The notes below the pieces were generated by a model. That model was not told the origin of the DNA and did not search any database. It saw only the letters and a program-made list of their open reading frames with translations. A program made the position numbers and the translations under genes. Positions 38,301 through 63,119 of a stretch of DNA of 64,000 nucleotides are shown in pieces (the first letter of the stretch is position 1; each line of letters opens with the position of its first letter). The stretch comes from Osedax frankpressi (lineage: Eukaryota; Annelida; Polychaeta; Sabellida; Siboglinidae). The DNA lies in assembly GCA_964035775.1 (NCBI GenBank), contig OZ038313.1:27311007-27375006 (forward strand), written 5' to 3'.

Positions 38301-41300
38301 GGAATATAGAATTATCACTAGACGCGGTAATCTATTTTTAGACGCGTTAGCGATTTAAATCCGTTTTCGCTCCACCTATCGCTATTCATCAGTTAACGGG
38401 CAAAACTGGTAGACGTGCATTTTAAGAAGTTCTCGTGCGGCTAATACGCATTGTTAAAGCGGTGTGCGAGCACGCGTAGGCGTGGCTAATACGTAGGCGT
38501 GGCTAATACGTAGGCGGCGCGGCTGTGTCTGGTTGTGCATAATCCGCGGGCGGTTTGATTGACGTTTGGTGCGCGCGCCGCGCGTGTATGTAGGCGATAA
38601 ATTGATTGCATATGTGTGCGTGCGTGTGTGTGTCTATGTGGGTATGCGTGCGTGCGAAAGTCTATCCGTAAAGAGGGTATTTGAAGTCGACTCGTGTAGA
38701 AGTAGTCTACTATATACAGAAAAAAGTATATATGCATACATTCTACTATATACATCGTGTGAAAAGACGTCGCAGAAACTATTCCGCATATCGAATATAG
38801 TGTTAGAATATACAACTTGAGTTCAGGCTTAATGTAATACTTGCGCGTATTAGTTTAATGCAAATAATCGTGTAGTGGAAACACCAAGTAACGCTATGCA
38901 CAAACCGTCTGGAGCGGTCGGCATTCCATTCCAGGTGGTGTTTGGTCATAGCGGTAGAGATAACCCGGTAAGAAGGTGTTGTAGAGCGTTAGACTAGCAG
39001 TTATATAATGTTGGCAACTTTTCTAATAAGAAACACGTGTGAATACTTTCAAAACTAGAATCCCTCTATAATTAGGATAATCAATGCTTATAAATCCCCT
39101 ATGATATTATTTAATATATATTTATATTCGTGTTATTTATACTTCATATATTATTATTAATATTATTACTATTACTACTACTATTACTATTACTATTATT
39201 ATTATTTAAAGTATTATTTCCATTACTACATTACCTACTTTAGAAATTAAACTTAAAGAAATAAAAGTATTTTTTAAAAAACTGATCTTATTTATTCCTA
39301 AAAATATCAGCGTAATCCAATATTTCTTTAGTAGATATAAATATTTGTTTTAAATATATTTTTGGAGAATACCACAAATTGTTAAAAATTGTTTTTATAT
39401 TTCTCATAATCTTAAACTTGCGTTATATTGATTTTTATCATTTATAATTAAGTAAAAGAAAATTATAATTTATAATTTTATTAAATGTCAAATTATTTAC
39501 TATATAAATCATCTCGTTAAATATTATTGTTAATTTAAGAATCAATGCAATAAGCTACCCATTCACGTATATGTTCCGTCTATATATTTATTCAAAAGGT
39601 TTGATATAATAAGGATACAATTTCCTAATTTATATTTATTGATTTTATTTATAAAATTACCTTGATAATTTAAAAAATTATCTTTTAAGTAATATTCAAC
39701 TAAAAAATAATTTAACTAAAATAAAACTAACATTGATAATATTATTATGACTGTAACGAATACAGCTACATTTTAAATTTATAATATACAATGTAAAATG
39801 ATATTCTATACAAAATTATAATCTTAATTTAATATATTGATATGTCTACCGATATACAAATATTCTCAAATAATAAATTTGTATAAAATAAACAGTGATT
39901 TGATAATAATAAAAAGATTAGTCCTAATCGTAATTAAATATCAATAATTAGTATAAATATAATTACAAACACAATTTATCTCCTTTAATACAATTAATTA
40001 CAATTTCCAAAACGTGTTTAAATCATCCAAATCTCTCGAACTATACTTTAACTGTACATATTCAGAAATTATATTCTCTAAATTATGATATATATAATAA
40101 TCACTAATTAAATACTTATAATCTACAACTCAAAAATATCTAATAAACATATCAATAACAGGTCAATGATATGAATACGTAATATATGTATTTATAAGTC
40201 CTGAAGTATATATTCATATATATATAGTGATGTATAGAATTAATATCAGAATAATTACAGATATAAACATATACAACAAAAACAATTCATCAGTTACACC
40301 TAGATTGGAATTCAAACTTTGAAGATATTAATTACGAGTACTACTCCCGATTACTACTTATTTCATTAAAAACTTCGCCTGTACACATGCGCATACATAT
40401 TATGGTTTATGATTTAGGATGAAAGCGATGACATTTAACAGCTGAGATTATATTATATTATATCTAATTGAATTAATATCTCGAATTATATTAATATCTC
40501 TAATTATATTAATATCTTTAATTATATTTATATATCTAATTATATCAATATCTCTAATTATATTAATATCCATAATTAAATTCCTATCTCTAAGTAGAGT
40601 GGATATAAATTTACAATAATAATTGTACAAAATAAATTTGCATATTTACTATTATTTTATGCTAATTAGCATTATTATTATGTAGATCAGTTATCAATTT
40701 TTATTATATATCTTATTTTTATTAAAAAAAATTAAAAAAAAATATTTATATATATATAACTATATAAATATTTTTTTATATATAACTATATATATTTATA
40801 ATAATTCCATCAATCATGTATAGTAATGTATATGAGATAAACTAATATACATTAAATCTATATGATATATAAATCATTTGTACATAAGAATGATTCAAAA
40901 TAATGATGAATTTATGTTAATAAATCAATTATCAAAATATTGTAAAAATATTGTATTAGTAAATTTATATGATAATATTTATTTGTAATAATATACAATT
41001 TAAGATTATTTGTTTTAAATATATATACTATATATGTATTACAATAGATACTATATAATGATATAGTATACTATATTATATAAATTATATATATATAATA
41101 ATTATAATAATTACACATATTTATTTTATAATACTTATTAATTTATATATTGTAATATAATATTACAAATACAAGATTATTGAAAAGTTACTATTATATA
41201 ACGTTGGGCATGTGACAAAAGTCGTATTTAATAGAACTACTGTACACACTGTTATGTTGGCGATGAGAAACTAAATTGCAGTTTATTATCGAATCATTTA

Positions 41301-41571
41301 TATCGACCATGGTCAATATAAATGATTCAATAATTATATTTATATATATAATTTTAGAATTAATATAATTAACCCTTTACTTCCCAACGGTCGAAGTCGG
41401 TCGATGTTGAAATACTCATTTTAAAGTGTAACTAAATGAATACTTATCCGAATATTAAATAATTTCAATTTTTTAGAATAAGTAACCGAATCCCTAATAT
41501 TTGAAATACCTCTTTACATACACACACACCCACACACCCACACACACACACACACACACACATACACACAA

Positions 41572-41616
<45 letters not shown>

Positions 41617-41870
41617 TATATTACATAGTACATTATGATGATAGTGTCAATGTAACCTTGGACGGAGTTGCCGATATCGTATAGGTGTGTGTGTTCAGGG
41701 TAGGTCGCTGCTATTTTCTCTAGGAAAATCTTGAGTGCGGCGTGGTTGTGATAAATGGAGAAATCACTGGAATTGTTCATACTCGATGTATAACAAACGG
41801 AGAACAGTAACCCCAATAATAACAATGGTCGGTGTAGCGTTAACGGGTACGGTATAATAAAGTTATGCAT
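35387..41870 (-). CDS. M14 metallocarboxypeptidase (CPE/CPN/CPD-like), first three exons
   Basis: Family M14 B-type enzymes remove C-terminal basic residues from peptides in the secretory pathway or outside the cell. Exon 41657-41870 starts at an ATG with a signal peptide (RPLLLLGLLFSVCYTSS) and reads YHNHAALKIFLEKIAATYPE, then LYDIGNSVQG. Exon 36241-36338 reads RKLMVMAIGKNP and NFIANIHGNE. Exon 35387-35586 reads LVGREMMIRLISNLTGE, SMNPDGAEVAIS and ends CSGVIGR. Junction phases 1 and 0 agree. The His and Glu zinc ligands lie in HGNE. The next exon should carry the NRNF arginine/asparagine site; I did not find it. The gene may run through the assembly gap or further left. The closest subfamily is uncertain. 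Confidence 0.93.
35923..35954. repeat. 32-bp perfect palindrome
   Basis: ATTATAAGGTAATTAC followed by its exact reverse complement, in the second intron of the carboxypeptidase gene. Confidence 0.95.
37688..37809. repeat. 61-bp tandem duplication (two copies)
   Basis: Copies at 37688-37748 and 37749-37809 differ by one base (TTG versus TGG). Each ends in a CACACACCCACAC tract, with further CA repeats to about 37885. In a carboxypeptidase intron. Confidence 0.95.
38100..38895 (+). promoter_or_regulatory. CpG-retaining block upstream of a candidate first exon
   Basis: Strong local contrast: many CpG sites (GGGCGCGC, GTGCGCGCGCCGCGCG, ACGCGTAGGCG) in an otherwise AT-dominated intron. It contains two and a half copies of GTAGGCGTGGCTAATAC near 38476-38517 and a TG tract. 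It ends at the ATG of the candidate exon 38896-38967. This is consistent with an unmethylated promoter, but no TATA, initiator or binding site can be named. Confidence 0.4.
38896..38967 (+). CDS. Candidate first coding exon of an unrecognised plus-strand gene
   Basis: ATG opens a 24-codon exon, MHKPSGAVGIPF...FGHSGRDNP, ending CCG|GTAAGA, a good donor. It lies directly after the CpG-rich block, inside an intron of the minus-strand carboxypeptidase. The amino-acid composition is ordinary (Gly, Pro, Val, Phe), unlike noise from AT-rich DNA. I do not recognise the protein and could not place a second exon to the right, so it may be a gene start whose exons are far away, or chance. Confidence 0.35.
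38968..41290. other. Carboxypeptidase intron, AT-rich
   Basis: No exon recognised on either strand. It holds small ATT/ACT triplet runs (39140-39215) and the 18-bp minisatellite at 40448-40575. Confidence 0.6.
40448..40575. repeat. 18-bp minisatellite, about seven units
   Basis: Units of ATTATATTAATATCTCTA with point changes. The minus-strand frame gives an Ile/Asn/Arg repeat that I do not call a gene. Confidence 0.85.
41291..41328. repeat. 38-bp near-perfect palindrome centred on CCATGG
   Basis: Arms of 19 bp differ at one position. Intronic in the carboxypeptidase gene. Confidence 0.9.
41517..41612. repeat. (CA)n-(TA)n compound microsatellite at the exon 1 donor side
   Basis: Lies about 45 bp downstream (minus strand) of the carboxypeptidase exon 1 donor. 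Confidence 0.95.
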
Positions 41871-44131
41871 ATTGACCGTAAATCACCGAATGATCAGTGT
41901 CGGGAATGTCTTTCTTAAGAATCGTTCAATTGGTCAGATATAACAATGGATATATAAATATATATCAAGAATTTTATAAAAAATACCACTTATAATATAT
42001 AATCAAAGACAATTAACGTATAATAATATTGTATTCCGTGCATTCATTACGGAGGGTGTAATATTAATTCTATTTTCGAAGTTGCCTGGAAAAAAACCTG
42101 CGTAAATTAAACAATTTTAAAGATAATTATACAATATGAAATATGAGTTGTTATTAGAATATATAACTTATAAGCTATATATTACTGGAGTACATATTGT
42201 AAAATAATTTATGTTTTACTTATGTTTTAAAAATAGGTAATTTACATGTTTTACTTATTATATGTTAAAATAGGTCATTTATATAAAATATTGATTCTGC
42301 TAGAATAATCATTAACATACAAAGAACAATTGTATTACTATTCTATTTATATATCAATCATAATTTATTTATGTGTAAATATTTCTAAATTATAAATAAC
42401 TTTACATACTAATTAAATGGTTGAAACGATATATGATATAGCATTGATTTACTTAGTATATTATATATTAGATAGATAGATAGTACCGGAATATTCGTAC
42501 ACAAATACACTTTTATTAATAGCGTATGGCACCGTTTGGGTATAATGTATACCTTGGGGCATATAATATATATGTTATCTCCTCATCATTAGTATAAACG
42601 TAGACGTATATGTAGATATACATTAACAATGCACGAATAATGATTTGTTAGTAAACCTCTGCCAGACTTTTTGGTAGAATTTTACTATAGCATATTTTCC
42701 TTTACTCTGTTAGACTCTCCGTTACTCAGTATAACTATATTTTACTCTGCCATACTCGCTATCACTATATCGTACTCTCTCTTACTAAACTGTACTCTCT
42801 TTTACTGTGTAAGACTTTCAGTTAATTTGTATGGGCCTGTTATACTGTTTTACTCAAAATCACATGTTTGATCTATCTTATTTAATTACACATTTTAATT
42901 GACTATATATATCGTATACGACGTCAATCATCAAATGTAATAACATGGTTAATCTATAAGCTATGTATATTATACATAATTTATATAACATATAGGCAAT
43001 ATGGTGTTCTAGTATGATAATTTGACGAATTTACAGCTACATTCTAGTAATCTAATAGGTAACCATAGTATGCACATTAAAGACATTAAAGTGTAATGTG
43101 ATAAGAGCATAATAATGTAGCTATTAGATAGACTACATCATATACACTAGTCATTTATGATAAAATACACATATATATATATATATATATATTTATTTAA
43201 ATTTGTATATAATATATATAGTATACTATTATACTATACATATATATATATTTATATATATGATTAGTAAATATGTAAAATATAGTATTACCATATACGA
43301 TATAGCGTGAACAAGAGATTTATTATAATTCATGTTACAACAAAATACAACACATGAATTCACAAATAGCAAATGGCAATACAGATTTTACATATCTAGA
43401 ATAACTTTTATATGCAGAATTAATACATGATTAAATATTTGTATCTTAATAGAAGTATTTCTTATACGTAATACGTAGGCCGTGATATTTGTTATGTTAT
43501 TAATACCGTATACAATCCTGATGAAACATATTTAAATTATTCAAGATATATTAAATATTAACGTTATACATATTTATTTTATGGAGTGCATAATAAATAT
43601 AAAGTACTTATATTAAAATATATTTATTTATACATATATAATATAATATTGATCATATCTAAATACATTATATAAAGACTCATATAATATGTATACATGT
43701 GTATGTAGAATATAATAATCCTATACTTCGTGTTTAATATAAATTCAATACACATAATCCTCTCAATGAAATAGTATCTATTGTGTATAGTTTATATTAT
43801 CAAAATAAACAACTAAACATTTATGAAATTAAAATATCTTAAATAATAAATATTTTTATACATTGAAGATTGTAAAAATCAATTGTAAAGATTATTTAAT
43901 AAATACCAATACAAAACATCTGAGTTGTTCGTATTTTAGTATTATACTTAAACAATTATAATATTCATAATATAGTATATAATATATACATTATGTAGAC
44001 ACATTTATGTAGACATACATAGAAAACACTATTACTACCAAGTAATGTAATAATAATAGCATATATATATATATATATATTAACTCATAGGTAACTTATA
44101 TAATATTATTATATATGTTACATATGAGTAC

Positions 44132-44181
<50 letters not shown>

Positions 44182-45111
44182 TATTATTAGTACATACAAT
44201 AGGTAGTAATAGTGTTTAATATATATATTACTATTCAATATAATCCAAAAGTTATTTACACATTCTATAGATCGGTGTAAAGTTATATTGTAAGCCAAAT
44301 ATACTTAAATATAACAAAGTATACAATTGTTTACTTTGTTATACTATAGTTGTAATTATTATACATATTCGATGTATTAACTACCTTATATAATTTAATC
44401 TATTAATCAATATTACCTGGGGAATTATTTAGGCATCAATTACAAGTATTCCAACTCAATGTTAAATAACTATAATTATTTTAGCATATGCTACTTTTAT
44501 TGTTATACAATATACTATTATGTTCTAGAGTTTCCTTCAAGTATATAGTAATTAAAATAAACTAAATTCGAAATATTTATAGTCTTTATTCTTCTAAGCA
44601 AACCATAAAAACAAATTTGATACGCCCATTTCTAACAACACGCCTACTTTCGATAATTCCAACAAGAGTATAGAATGCGAGTTATTATTTAATAGAGTAT
44701 TTAATAAACCATATATATTTAAAATTATTATTAAGTAATTATATAATTAATCTAGATATGTTTTATATTCAAGAACACGATTTAATGTATATTAGTAGTT
44801 CAGAACGATACCAATCCAATAAATATATCGCCACCTATATGTAGAAATTAATTTTTGTATTCATAATTTATATATATTAATCTATATTAATATATATATT
44901 AATCTATATAATTATAATTATAAATATATGAAAATATAATAATAAGAAATATAACGGTAGTAATTGTATATATAAATTATATAATCTCATATGAGTATTA
45001 TGATAATACATATGATATTATAAATTTCTAAAACGTGGGAATATTAAGACTGTACGACGTACTGTGTACGTATTTGTAGTAATAAAATATATAGTATATG
45101 ATTTAATGTAT

Positions 45112-45142
<31 letters not shown>

Positions 45143-46130
45143 CTATACTATATTGATGTAATGATCAATTGCTAAAATAACTTTATATAATATCTATTAA
45201 AGCAATAGATTAGGATTAGGTTCCTAATCCAAGCATATACGTTTATACATATTATAAATACTTTTTTTAATGTGATATACTTATTCTAATTAAAGTAGGT
45301 ATATTTCAATATTGAATAAAATCAAAACCTATATAAGAATAATATATGATTATATATAATATTGCTGAAAAATTTGTTGGAGCATTAATTAGATATTTTT
45401 AGTAGAATACTATTTTCCTTGATTAGATTGTTTTTTTGAATGACTTATATAAATATTTTTATTTTCTATAATATAATCCAATATTACCTAAAATAAGTCA
45501 TATTGGTTATAATTTATAACGATAAATTAAGAGATTTACAAATGTATACATAGTTATTCTAACAACACAATATTATATTTCAGTAATATCGCCATCACGT
45601 TGCGATTAATAAGCTATTAGTAATAACTATATAATTAAAATTAATTTTAAATCATTATTTTTATCTTTTATTTATGTATTTTGATAACAATTGTTTAAAT
45701 TGATATTTTAAAAATAAACAAATAACACAATAATTAGTATTATTACAATTACAACAGAAATTAAAATAAATATTATTAGAGTGTACACTATACAATATTG
45801 ATAAATGATTTGCATACTTCTGTTCCATGCAATATATTTAAAATATTAGTATGATAAATAGTTTCTAATGTTCTCATATATTCTATAAAATTTGAAGTCG
45901 TTATTTTTTGCATTATTATTTTTAAAATTCATCGTATAAACCAGATCTCATCCAAATACTTTTGCAATTTTTTCTTTAATAAATAATAGTATTACATAGA
46001 TATTTGTGTGTTGCATATAACCAAATTTCCTCGGCTAATGTAACTAAAGTATTTTTCTCAATCATATTTAATTTTCTTACATCTTCTGTTAATATTATTT
46101 GTGTACTAGTAATGTTTTAGCTGGTATATT
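41871..46130. other. AT-rich intergenic stretch with TA microsatellites
   Basis: Between the carboxypeptidase start codon (minus) and the transposon relic. TA runs occur at about 43170-43192, 44063-44080, 44134-44179 and 45116-45143. A degenerate TTACTCT-type repeat lies at 42690-42830. No exon or RNA gene recognised. Confidence 0.6.
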
Positions 46131-47755
46131 TATTTTAATTTCATCCAATTTTATCAAAAAATCACCAGAATCAAATTCGCAGTTTGTTCCTTCTATCTTC
46201 TTACATAATTCATTTATATATACTTTGAGAAATGCGGATGAAAATTCTGAAGCTGATTGATTAACTCGATTTCTTACACCTCTCCGAATTCTCGAGAAGA
46301 AATTCTCAACAAAGACTTGATTACACTTTCCAGTATTAAATTTTTTGATATTGTGATATTTTTGTAAATCATCAAATAAAGATGTAATTGTTTTTATATT
46401 ACTTAGCCATCCGATAATACATGGTACATTTATATTTCCATTATAAATATTAAAATATTTGATTAATTTTACTTCGGCTTTATTTTAAAATTCCATTGAC
46501 TGAGAATGTTGTGTTAATGAATTTTTATATATATATGAATTTGATTTTTTTTAATTAAAGATACAAAATAAATTATTAAAAAATTCACAAACTTAGCTGT
46601 TTCTAGAGAATATTTAGAAGGAGCATTACTTAAAGAACATATATTTTTTATATTTGCTGAAACAGATAAGCTCAATACTTGAGTAGCTAGATTCACTCTC
46701 ATTTTGCTAAAACCTGTAAGTTCACTATGTTTTTTTGTGAGTTTATCTTTCATTTTTATTGTTAATGTTTTATTCATATTATATATATTTTTTAAAACAA
46801 ATTTTCTGAAGTAATTTTTGGCATTTAAAAAAACCTTTATTACCCGGACCTTTTTCATAAATAATTACCATAGTAAAAATATTAAATTTTTTTAGTTTTT
46901 CTATACATATAATAACTTTAGATTTAATAACCTCTGCAGTCATAGAGCCAGAAGTAAATAATACCCAACCGGTTGCTTCCAATTACCAAGAAGACTTTTA
47001 ATCATATAAATAATTACATATGTAGATATATTATTTGTTCTAATGTCATCAAAATCTTCCTAACCAATTACTTTATCAACTCGTGAATTATAAATTAAAT
47101 TGTATTGATATTTCGTCAAATGCCAAAATCACAAGACATTGATTTATATCAAATAATGATGATTTTTTCTTTAAGGCATCAAAAATAATATCACTACAAC
47201 TCGGTTGTATATCTACCAATCTTGCTGAATTTCGTATAGAGCTTATATATGGTAAATTAAGCGAAGTAGAATATAATCTGTAGCACTTCGGAATTATATG
47301 CCAAAGAGATAATGCATACATTTTACTCTTATACATTTTGTCTATATCTATTTTTTATAGTAGTTATATTTTGTTGATTATTTATTTTTGAATTAATATT
47401 TATTTTCTTTATCGAAATAATTTTTATCGTAAAATAGCATTATTTTTACCTTAATGTTTTAATAGATTCATTTAATGCCTTAAATTAAATTTTAATTCAG
47501 ATATTTCGGCATATTTTTTTCTACCATTAATTCATATGAATCACTCTCAAATAGAAGAACAATTCTTTACACTTGAATAAGGATATTACGTGCTATAAAG
47601 ATATCACCATCGTTGTTTTCAATATAATTATCTTCTTCACATGTATCATGATATCACTGTATCACTGCAGTTTCTTCATTATCATATAAATCTGCAATTG
47701 AATAATTGTATCGTATATATTATTATATAGTTCATATTAATAAATTAATATCTGT

Positions 47756-47756
<1 letters not shown>

Positions 47757-47796
<40 letters not shown>
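47757..47796. repeat. (TA)n microsatellite inside the transposon relic
   Basis: About 40 bp of TA between THAP linker and coiled-coil-like coding remnants. Confidence 0.9.
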
Positions 47797-47799
<3 letters not shown>

Positions 47800-48116
47800 A
47801 TCGGATGAGTTTTTTATTATGATATGTCTTTTTTTATAGCTGGTGAAGAATTTGGAAATAAAAATTTCGTGGGATACGCATAGTATTTAATCTTTTTCTA
47901 ATTTATAAATTAGAAACTTAGGATGGTTTATATAATCTAATCATATGCATACATATAAAATAATATACCTTTATCCATTAGTATATTGTGATTCTTCGAA
48001 ATATTTGCCACAAATTCGAACATTTCGTAAATCCTTTGGTACATTATGTTTTACACGTTGTATTAACACTAACGTACGTATATGTATGGCCCACTTTGTA
48101 CATCTAATAATATTAT

Positions 48117-48346
48117 GATATATAAAAATATTTAATAAAATAGTATATATAATTATTCAAGTGTATGAGGTAATATGAATTATCAAAATTTATATTATTT
48201 ATATTTCAATTATATAAACATATATCATCATGATATATAAAAATATTTAATAAAATAGTATATATAATTATTCAAGTGTATGAGGTAATATGAATTATCA
48301 AAATTTATATTATTTATATTTCAATTATATAAACATATATCATTAT
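48117..48346. repeat. 115-bp tandem duplication (two copies)
   Basis: Copies at 48117-48231 and 48232-48346 look identical except at the end. They sit inside the THAP intron of the transposon relic, separating the two zinc-finger exons. Confidence 0.95.
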
Positions 48347-48689
48347 ATATAATAACATATACATAATTATTGTATACAATAATTAGGTATATGTTATAAC
48401 CTGTACTATATATATGTATGTATTTATATAGTTGTGTTTAAATAACATTATATAGTATAAGTTTGATTATTATAGATACAAATTTATATTTTGTTGACAT
48501 TGTTTATTATATTAGATCAATTACTTTACCTTTCTTTGTTGGATGGAAATCTGTGAAATGGGTATTCACTTATAGCAGGATAACCATTGCAATTAATAGA
48601 AGAACATCTGCATCCCTTACTCGGTTTAAAAATTATAAAATTATAATGAATTCAAATATTTTATTATTATATTTATTTAATTAGCCAAC

Positions 48690-50507
48690 AATCATCAAAG
48701 CAATCACGTGATGTTTATATTATATTATTTATTTATATTCGCAACACGAGTGACAGGGCTTAGATTTGTATATGGTTATCAAAAATGTATGTTTATTTTA
48801 TAAGCTTAAAATATATTAAGTAGTATTGTTTAATTTTAAATATTATAAATCATAGCGTGTAAAACTGTAAAAATGAGTGTTCGTTATTAAACTGTAATAT
48901 TTTGTGCGTATTTTCTTTATGTGGAAGGCCGACTTAATATTACGAAATAATTGGTGTTTATGAATTTTTAAATATTTGAGGCAAATTGTGGTTTATTTAA
49001 TCAGCCTCGAGAAAAATATAATATTAAGAACTAATAGTTTAAATATAGCTTTGTAATGGTTATCTAGTTTGAAAATAAGTTTTATATATTTTTAGTATAT
49101 AAATTATTATAAACTTTCTATTTTATGAGTGAAATTATGAAACATATTTATGTTAAAATAGTTTGTAATTAGTACGCAGTATTTGTAAGATTACTCAATA
49201 AATATTAGAATATAGCATAGTTGAATTGTAGAGAATTTAATAAATATCTTAAATACCTTTTGGAAATGGATACGTAGTAGTTAACTCTATAAAAACATAT
49301 TTAAACTTTAAACTATAAAGGTTATAGGTTAATTAAAAATTAGTAAAATAAACTAATATGTTCTTCAATTAATTTATTATCTATTAAATAAATAATCATA
49401 TTAATCATATCTATTAAATAAATAATCTGAAAAGTATTATACTAAATTAAATTAAAGGTTACAAATATTGTAGATATATATTTATGATTAGTATTTTATA
49501 TAGTTTATAAAAGTAAATGCTCATTAATTATGACATTAATGATATTAATTTAAAAATAACTAAATATATTATTTATAAAACATTATACAAAATAAATAAA
49601 GAAATGTATTTACTTAAATTTATAAATAATATAATAATATTACACATAAAAGTAAATATATTATTGTTAAATAATTAAATAATATATTATTATAAATAAT
49701 AAATTAATTCATCTAAATAAGACAAATATTAATATTCTAAATGTAATACAATATTAATTATATAATAATGAAAAAATTATAGTTTAGATAATCACAAAAA
49801 ATTCCTAGTAATGTAAATCACACCAGGAAAAGTCTAAATTATAAAAACATGATTAGAAGATATTCAAGTAATTTTTCCAAAAGGATCGTTAAACTTGTGG
49901 GTGACTATATAATTGTACAAATAATATATAATTTAAAAAAATAAACGAATATGTATAATAAATTGATAGAATATACACATTGCCAAAGAGTAGCACATTT
50001 TCTTCATCTTTATTAAAAGATAATTCACAACATTAATTGAACCATTTAAATATAAACGATATTATATAATTATAATAACGTAAGGACATTTAATTATACT
50101 ATTCAATTATGATATGATATATACTATTCCTTAAATATTTAGAATAGGCGGATTATAGTTGAATAGATTATATACATGATAGATCTATATGAATGCACAG
50201 TTGGAATAGTTGGCTTTAAGAGAGCTTGGAGATAACTGGATACGTCATGATATAGGGAGACATTGGATCGGGTTTTCAGAAGAAATTGATTTATAATTTC
50301 ATTTTTTATGAGCGTACAAATTGTCAAATACTGGATAATATTATTTCAATAAAATGAGATTTACTAGTGATAGTAATATAAGTGTTTTGAATAATAACTA
50401 TACATTATATCCATTTATGTAATAGTTGAATAAAATAGTTTTTTGATTTTTAAAATTCTGTAATTAATGTTATATAATGGATGATACAATTGCTTTTCGG
50501 TGAAGTT
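48690..50507. other. AT-rich stretch downstream of rabphilin
   Basis: Between the transposon relic and the rabphilin stop codon (minus strand). It should hold the rabphilin 3' UTR. No other gene recognised. Confidence 0.55.
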
Positions 50508-61244
<10,737 letters not shown>

Positions 61245-61747
61245 CTGTATAGAATAATAGAACAGTATAGTTGTAGTAGTATAGATATTCTAGTTAGAAG
61301 AGTGTGATGGTGAAGGTAGGGATTGTAAACTTGATATCTAATTATACCTATGATCATTACATTTTTTAAATATGTGATATATATAAATATAGTGTATACA
61401 ATATGTCATTTTCGTAGGTAAATCTAAAATGTACCGGAAATTACTTATTACTATACTTGATGAACCCAATATTTAATAATTCTGACTAATATAAATATGA
61501 ATATATAATTTATAAATTATATATTACTATTTATTATAAGTAGAATTATATAAATTTAGTAAAATAGTCTATGATATATTAGAAGATAACACATTATAAT
61601 ACCAATTCGTAAACAAATGTATATGCACTGGATAGTATATATCCATAAGTTATATTTAGTTTTAATAACTATGTGCTTAATAATATTTTTAAATATATGT
61701 CATATATATTCTTATCGAAAAGTTACGTGATAATATTAGTATATATA

Positions 61748-61797
<50 letters not shown>

Positions 61798-62700
61798 GGA
61801 TAATAATCATTCATTTATTTATATAAATTGCATTTTTTAATATTATGATTGTATATTGTTGAACACGTGTTGAATATATTCTACAAAAACATACGTGTTC
61901 AACAATAGTATACTATTGTTAAACTATATTGCTTTACATGCAAGAGCCTATGCAAAGCCAAGTGGGCGTGTTATATAGATTATAATTACAAAGAAGCAAT
62001 TTAGTAAATATTACTCAATACCTTCAATATAATTATAGATTACAGTGTACACTGTACAGTATAAAATATAATATATACTAAATAAATTGTTAAATTAAAA
62101 GTGTATGTCGTATCAATAATCTATATACACATATCTATATAAAAACTTAAAGTGTACGTCGTATCAATAATCTATGTACACATTACTATATAAAAACGTA
62201 ATCACTTTTATAATTTAAGAAACAAATATTAAAGTCTAAGTAACAATTAGTATTATTCAAGAAACTAATATCATGGGCTATGCAATCGCTATTAGGGTTT
62301 AAGAAACTACTGTTATGGTTTAAAAACTACTGTTTTGAACTAATTAAATCCTATTAATTACTATTAAGAGATAATTAATAACCATAAAGAGATGATTAAT
62401 AACTATTCGAGGCTAGGCAAACTTTATTAGGGTTTAAGAAGTTACACAGCACTTCCTCATATCTGTATTACAAATAGCTAATATGGGAGTGATGGATTGC
62501 CTACCATTCCCGTAGACTACTTCAACTCTTGCTAACGTATTTGATATCCCCAATACTAATTTACAGTCGATGCAAGTTTAAAAACTTCTTACTTAACTTC
62601 TTAAATAACCCTTTTTCTCTTCAAATTCAATATCTAATTCTAATTTATTTTAAATAAAAACGTCAAATAAATAAACGCACACACCACTGCTATTTAAAAC
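61245..62700. other. AT-rich stretch upstream of the first rabphilin exon seen
   Basis: Expected to contain part of the rabphilin 5' intron. A TA run lies at 61740-61795, and a direct repeat of about 35 bp (GTGTATGTCGTATCAATAAT, then GTGTACGTCGTATCAATAAT) at 62100-62200. No exon recognised. Confidence 0.55.
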
Positions 62701-62707
62701 TATTAAA

Positions 62708-63119
62708 CCTAACTTAAAGTATTACCATATACTGAAATATAACCACTAACACATTATCTACCATAACATAGGCGACATTTTCTTTATCACTTCCATCTTA
62801 ACTATACTACATTTTAAAATATTTATCACCATTATTTTTAATAATATGGTATGCAGTGTATAATCACCATAACTATTACCACCACCATTACTACTACCAC
62901 CACCACTACACCACCTAACTTAAAGTATTACCATATACTGAAATATAACCACTAACACATTATCTACCATAACATAGGCGACATTTTCTTTATCACTTCC
63001 ATCTTAACTATACTACATTTTAAAATATTTATCACCATTATTTTTAATAATATGGTATGCAGTGTATAATCACCATAACTATTACCACCACCATTACTAC
63101 TACCACCACCACTACTACC
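62708..63119. repeat. 206-bp tandem duplication (two copies)
   Basis: CCTAACTTAAAGTATTACC begins both copies at 62708 and 62914. Each copy ends in an ACC/ACT triplet stretch, the second leading straight into the longer triplet array. Confidence 0.96.

Larger units (their letters stand above)
46130..48660 (-). mobile_element. Broken P-element-like THAP transposon
   Basis: Minus-strand coding blocks follow P-element/THAP9 transposase order. A THAP zinc-finger half at about 48531-48620 reads CRCSSINCNGYPAISEYPF and HRFPSNKER. The second half at 47969-48103 reads CTKWAIHIRTL and NVRICGKYFEESQYTNG. The linker YYAYPTKFLFPNSSPAIKKD follows near 47840-47885. RNase-H-like pieces include LVILAFDEISI (47100-47135) and GWVLFTSGSMTAEVI with YEKGPGNKGFF (46800-46980). 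Then come KMRVNLATQVLSLSVSA (46640-46700) and QVFVENFFSRIRRGVRN (46260-46320). Frames are interrupted, the second catalytic acid position reads Glu, and the DPPH segment seems missing. No terminal repeats identified. Confidence 0.82.

Noticed and set aside
50139-50327. Further rabphilin exon downstream of the stop
   Set aside because: C2B is complete and TGA at 50508-50510 ends it; this frame has no C2 or tail similarity.
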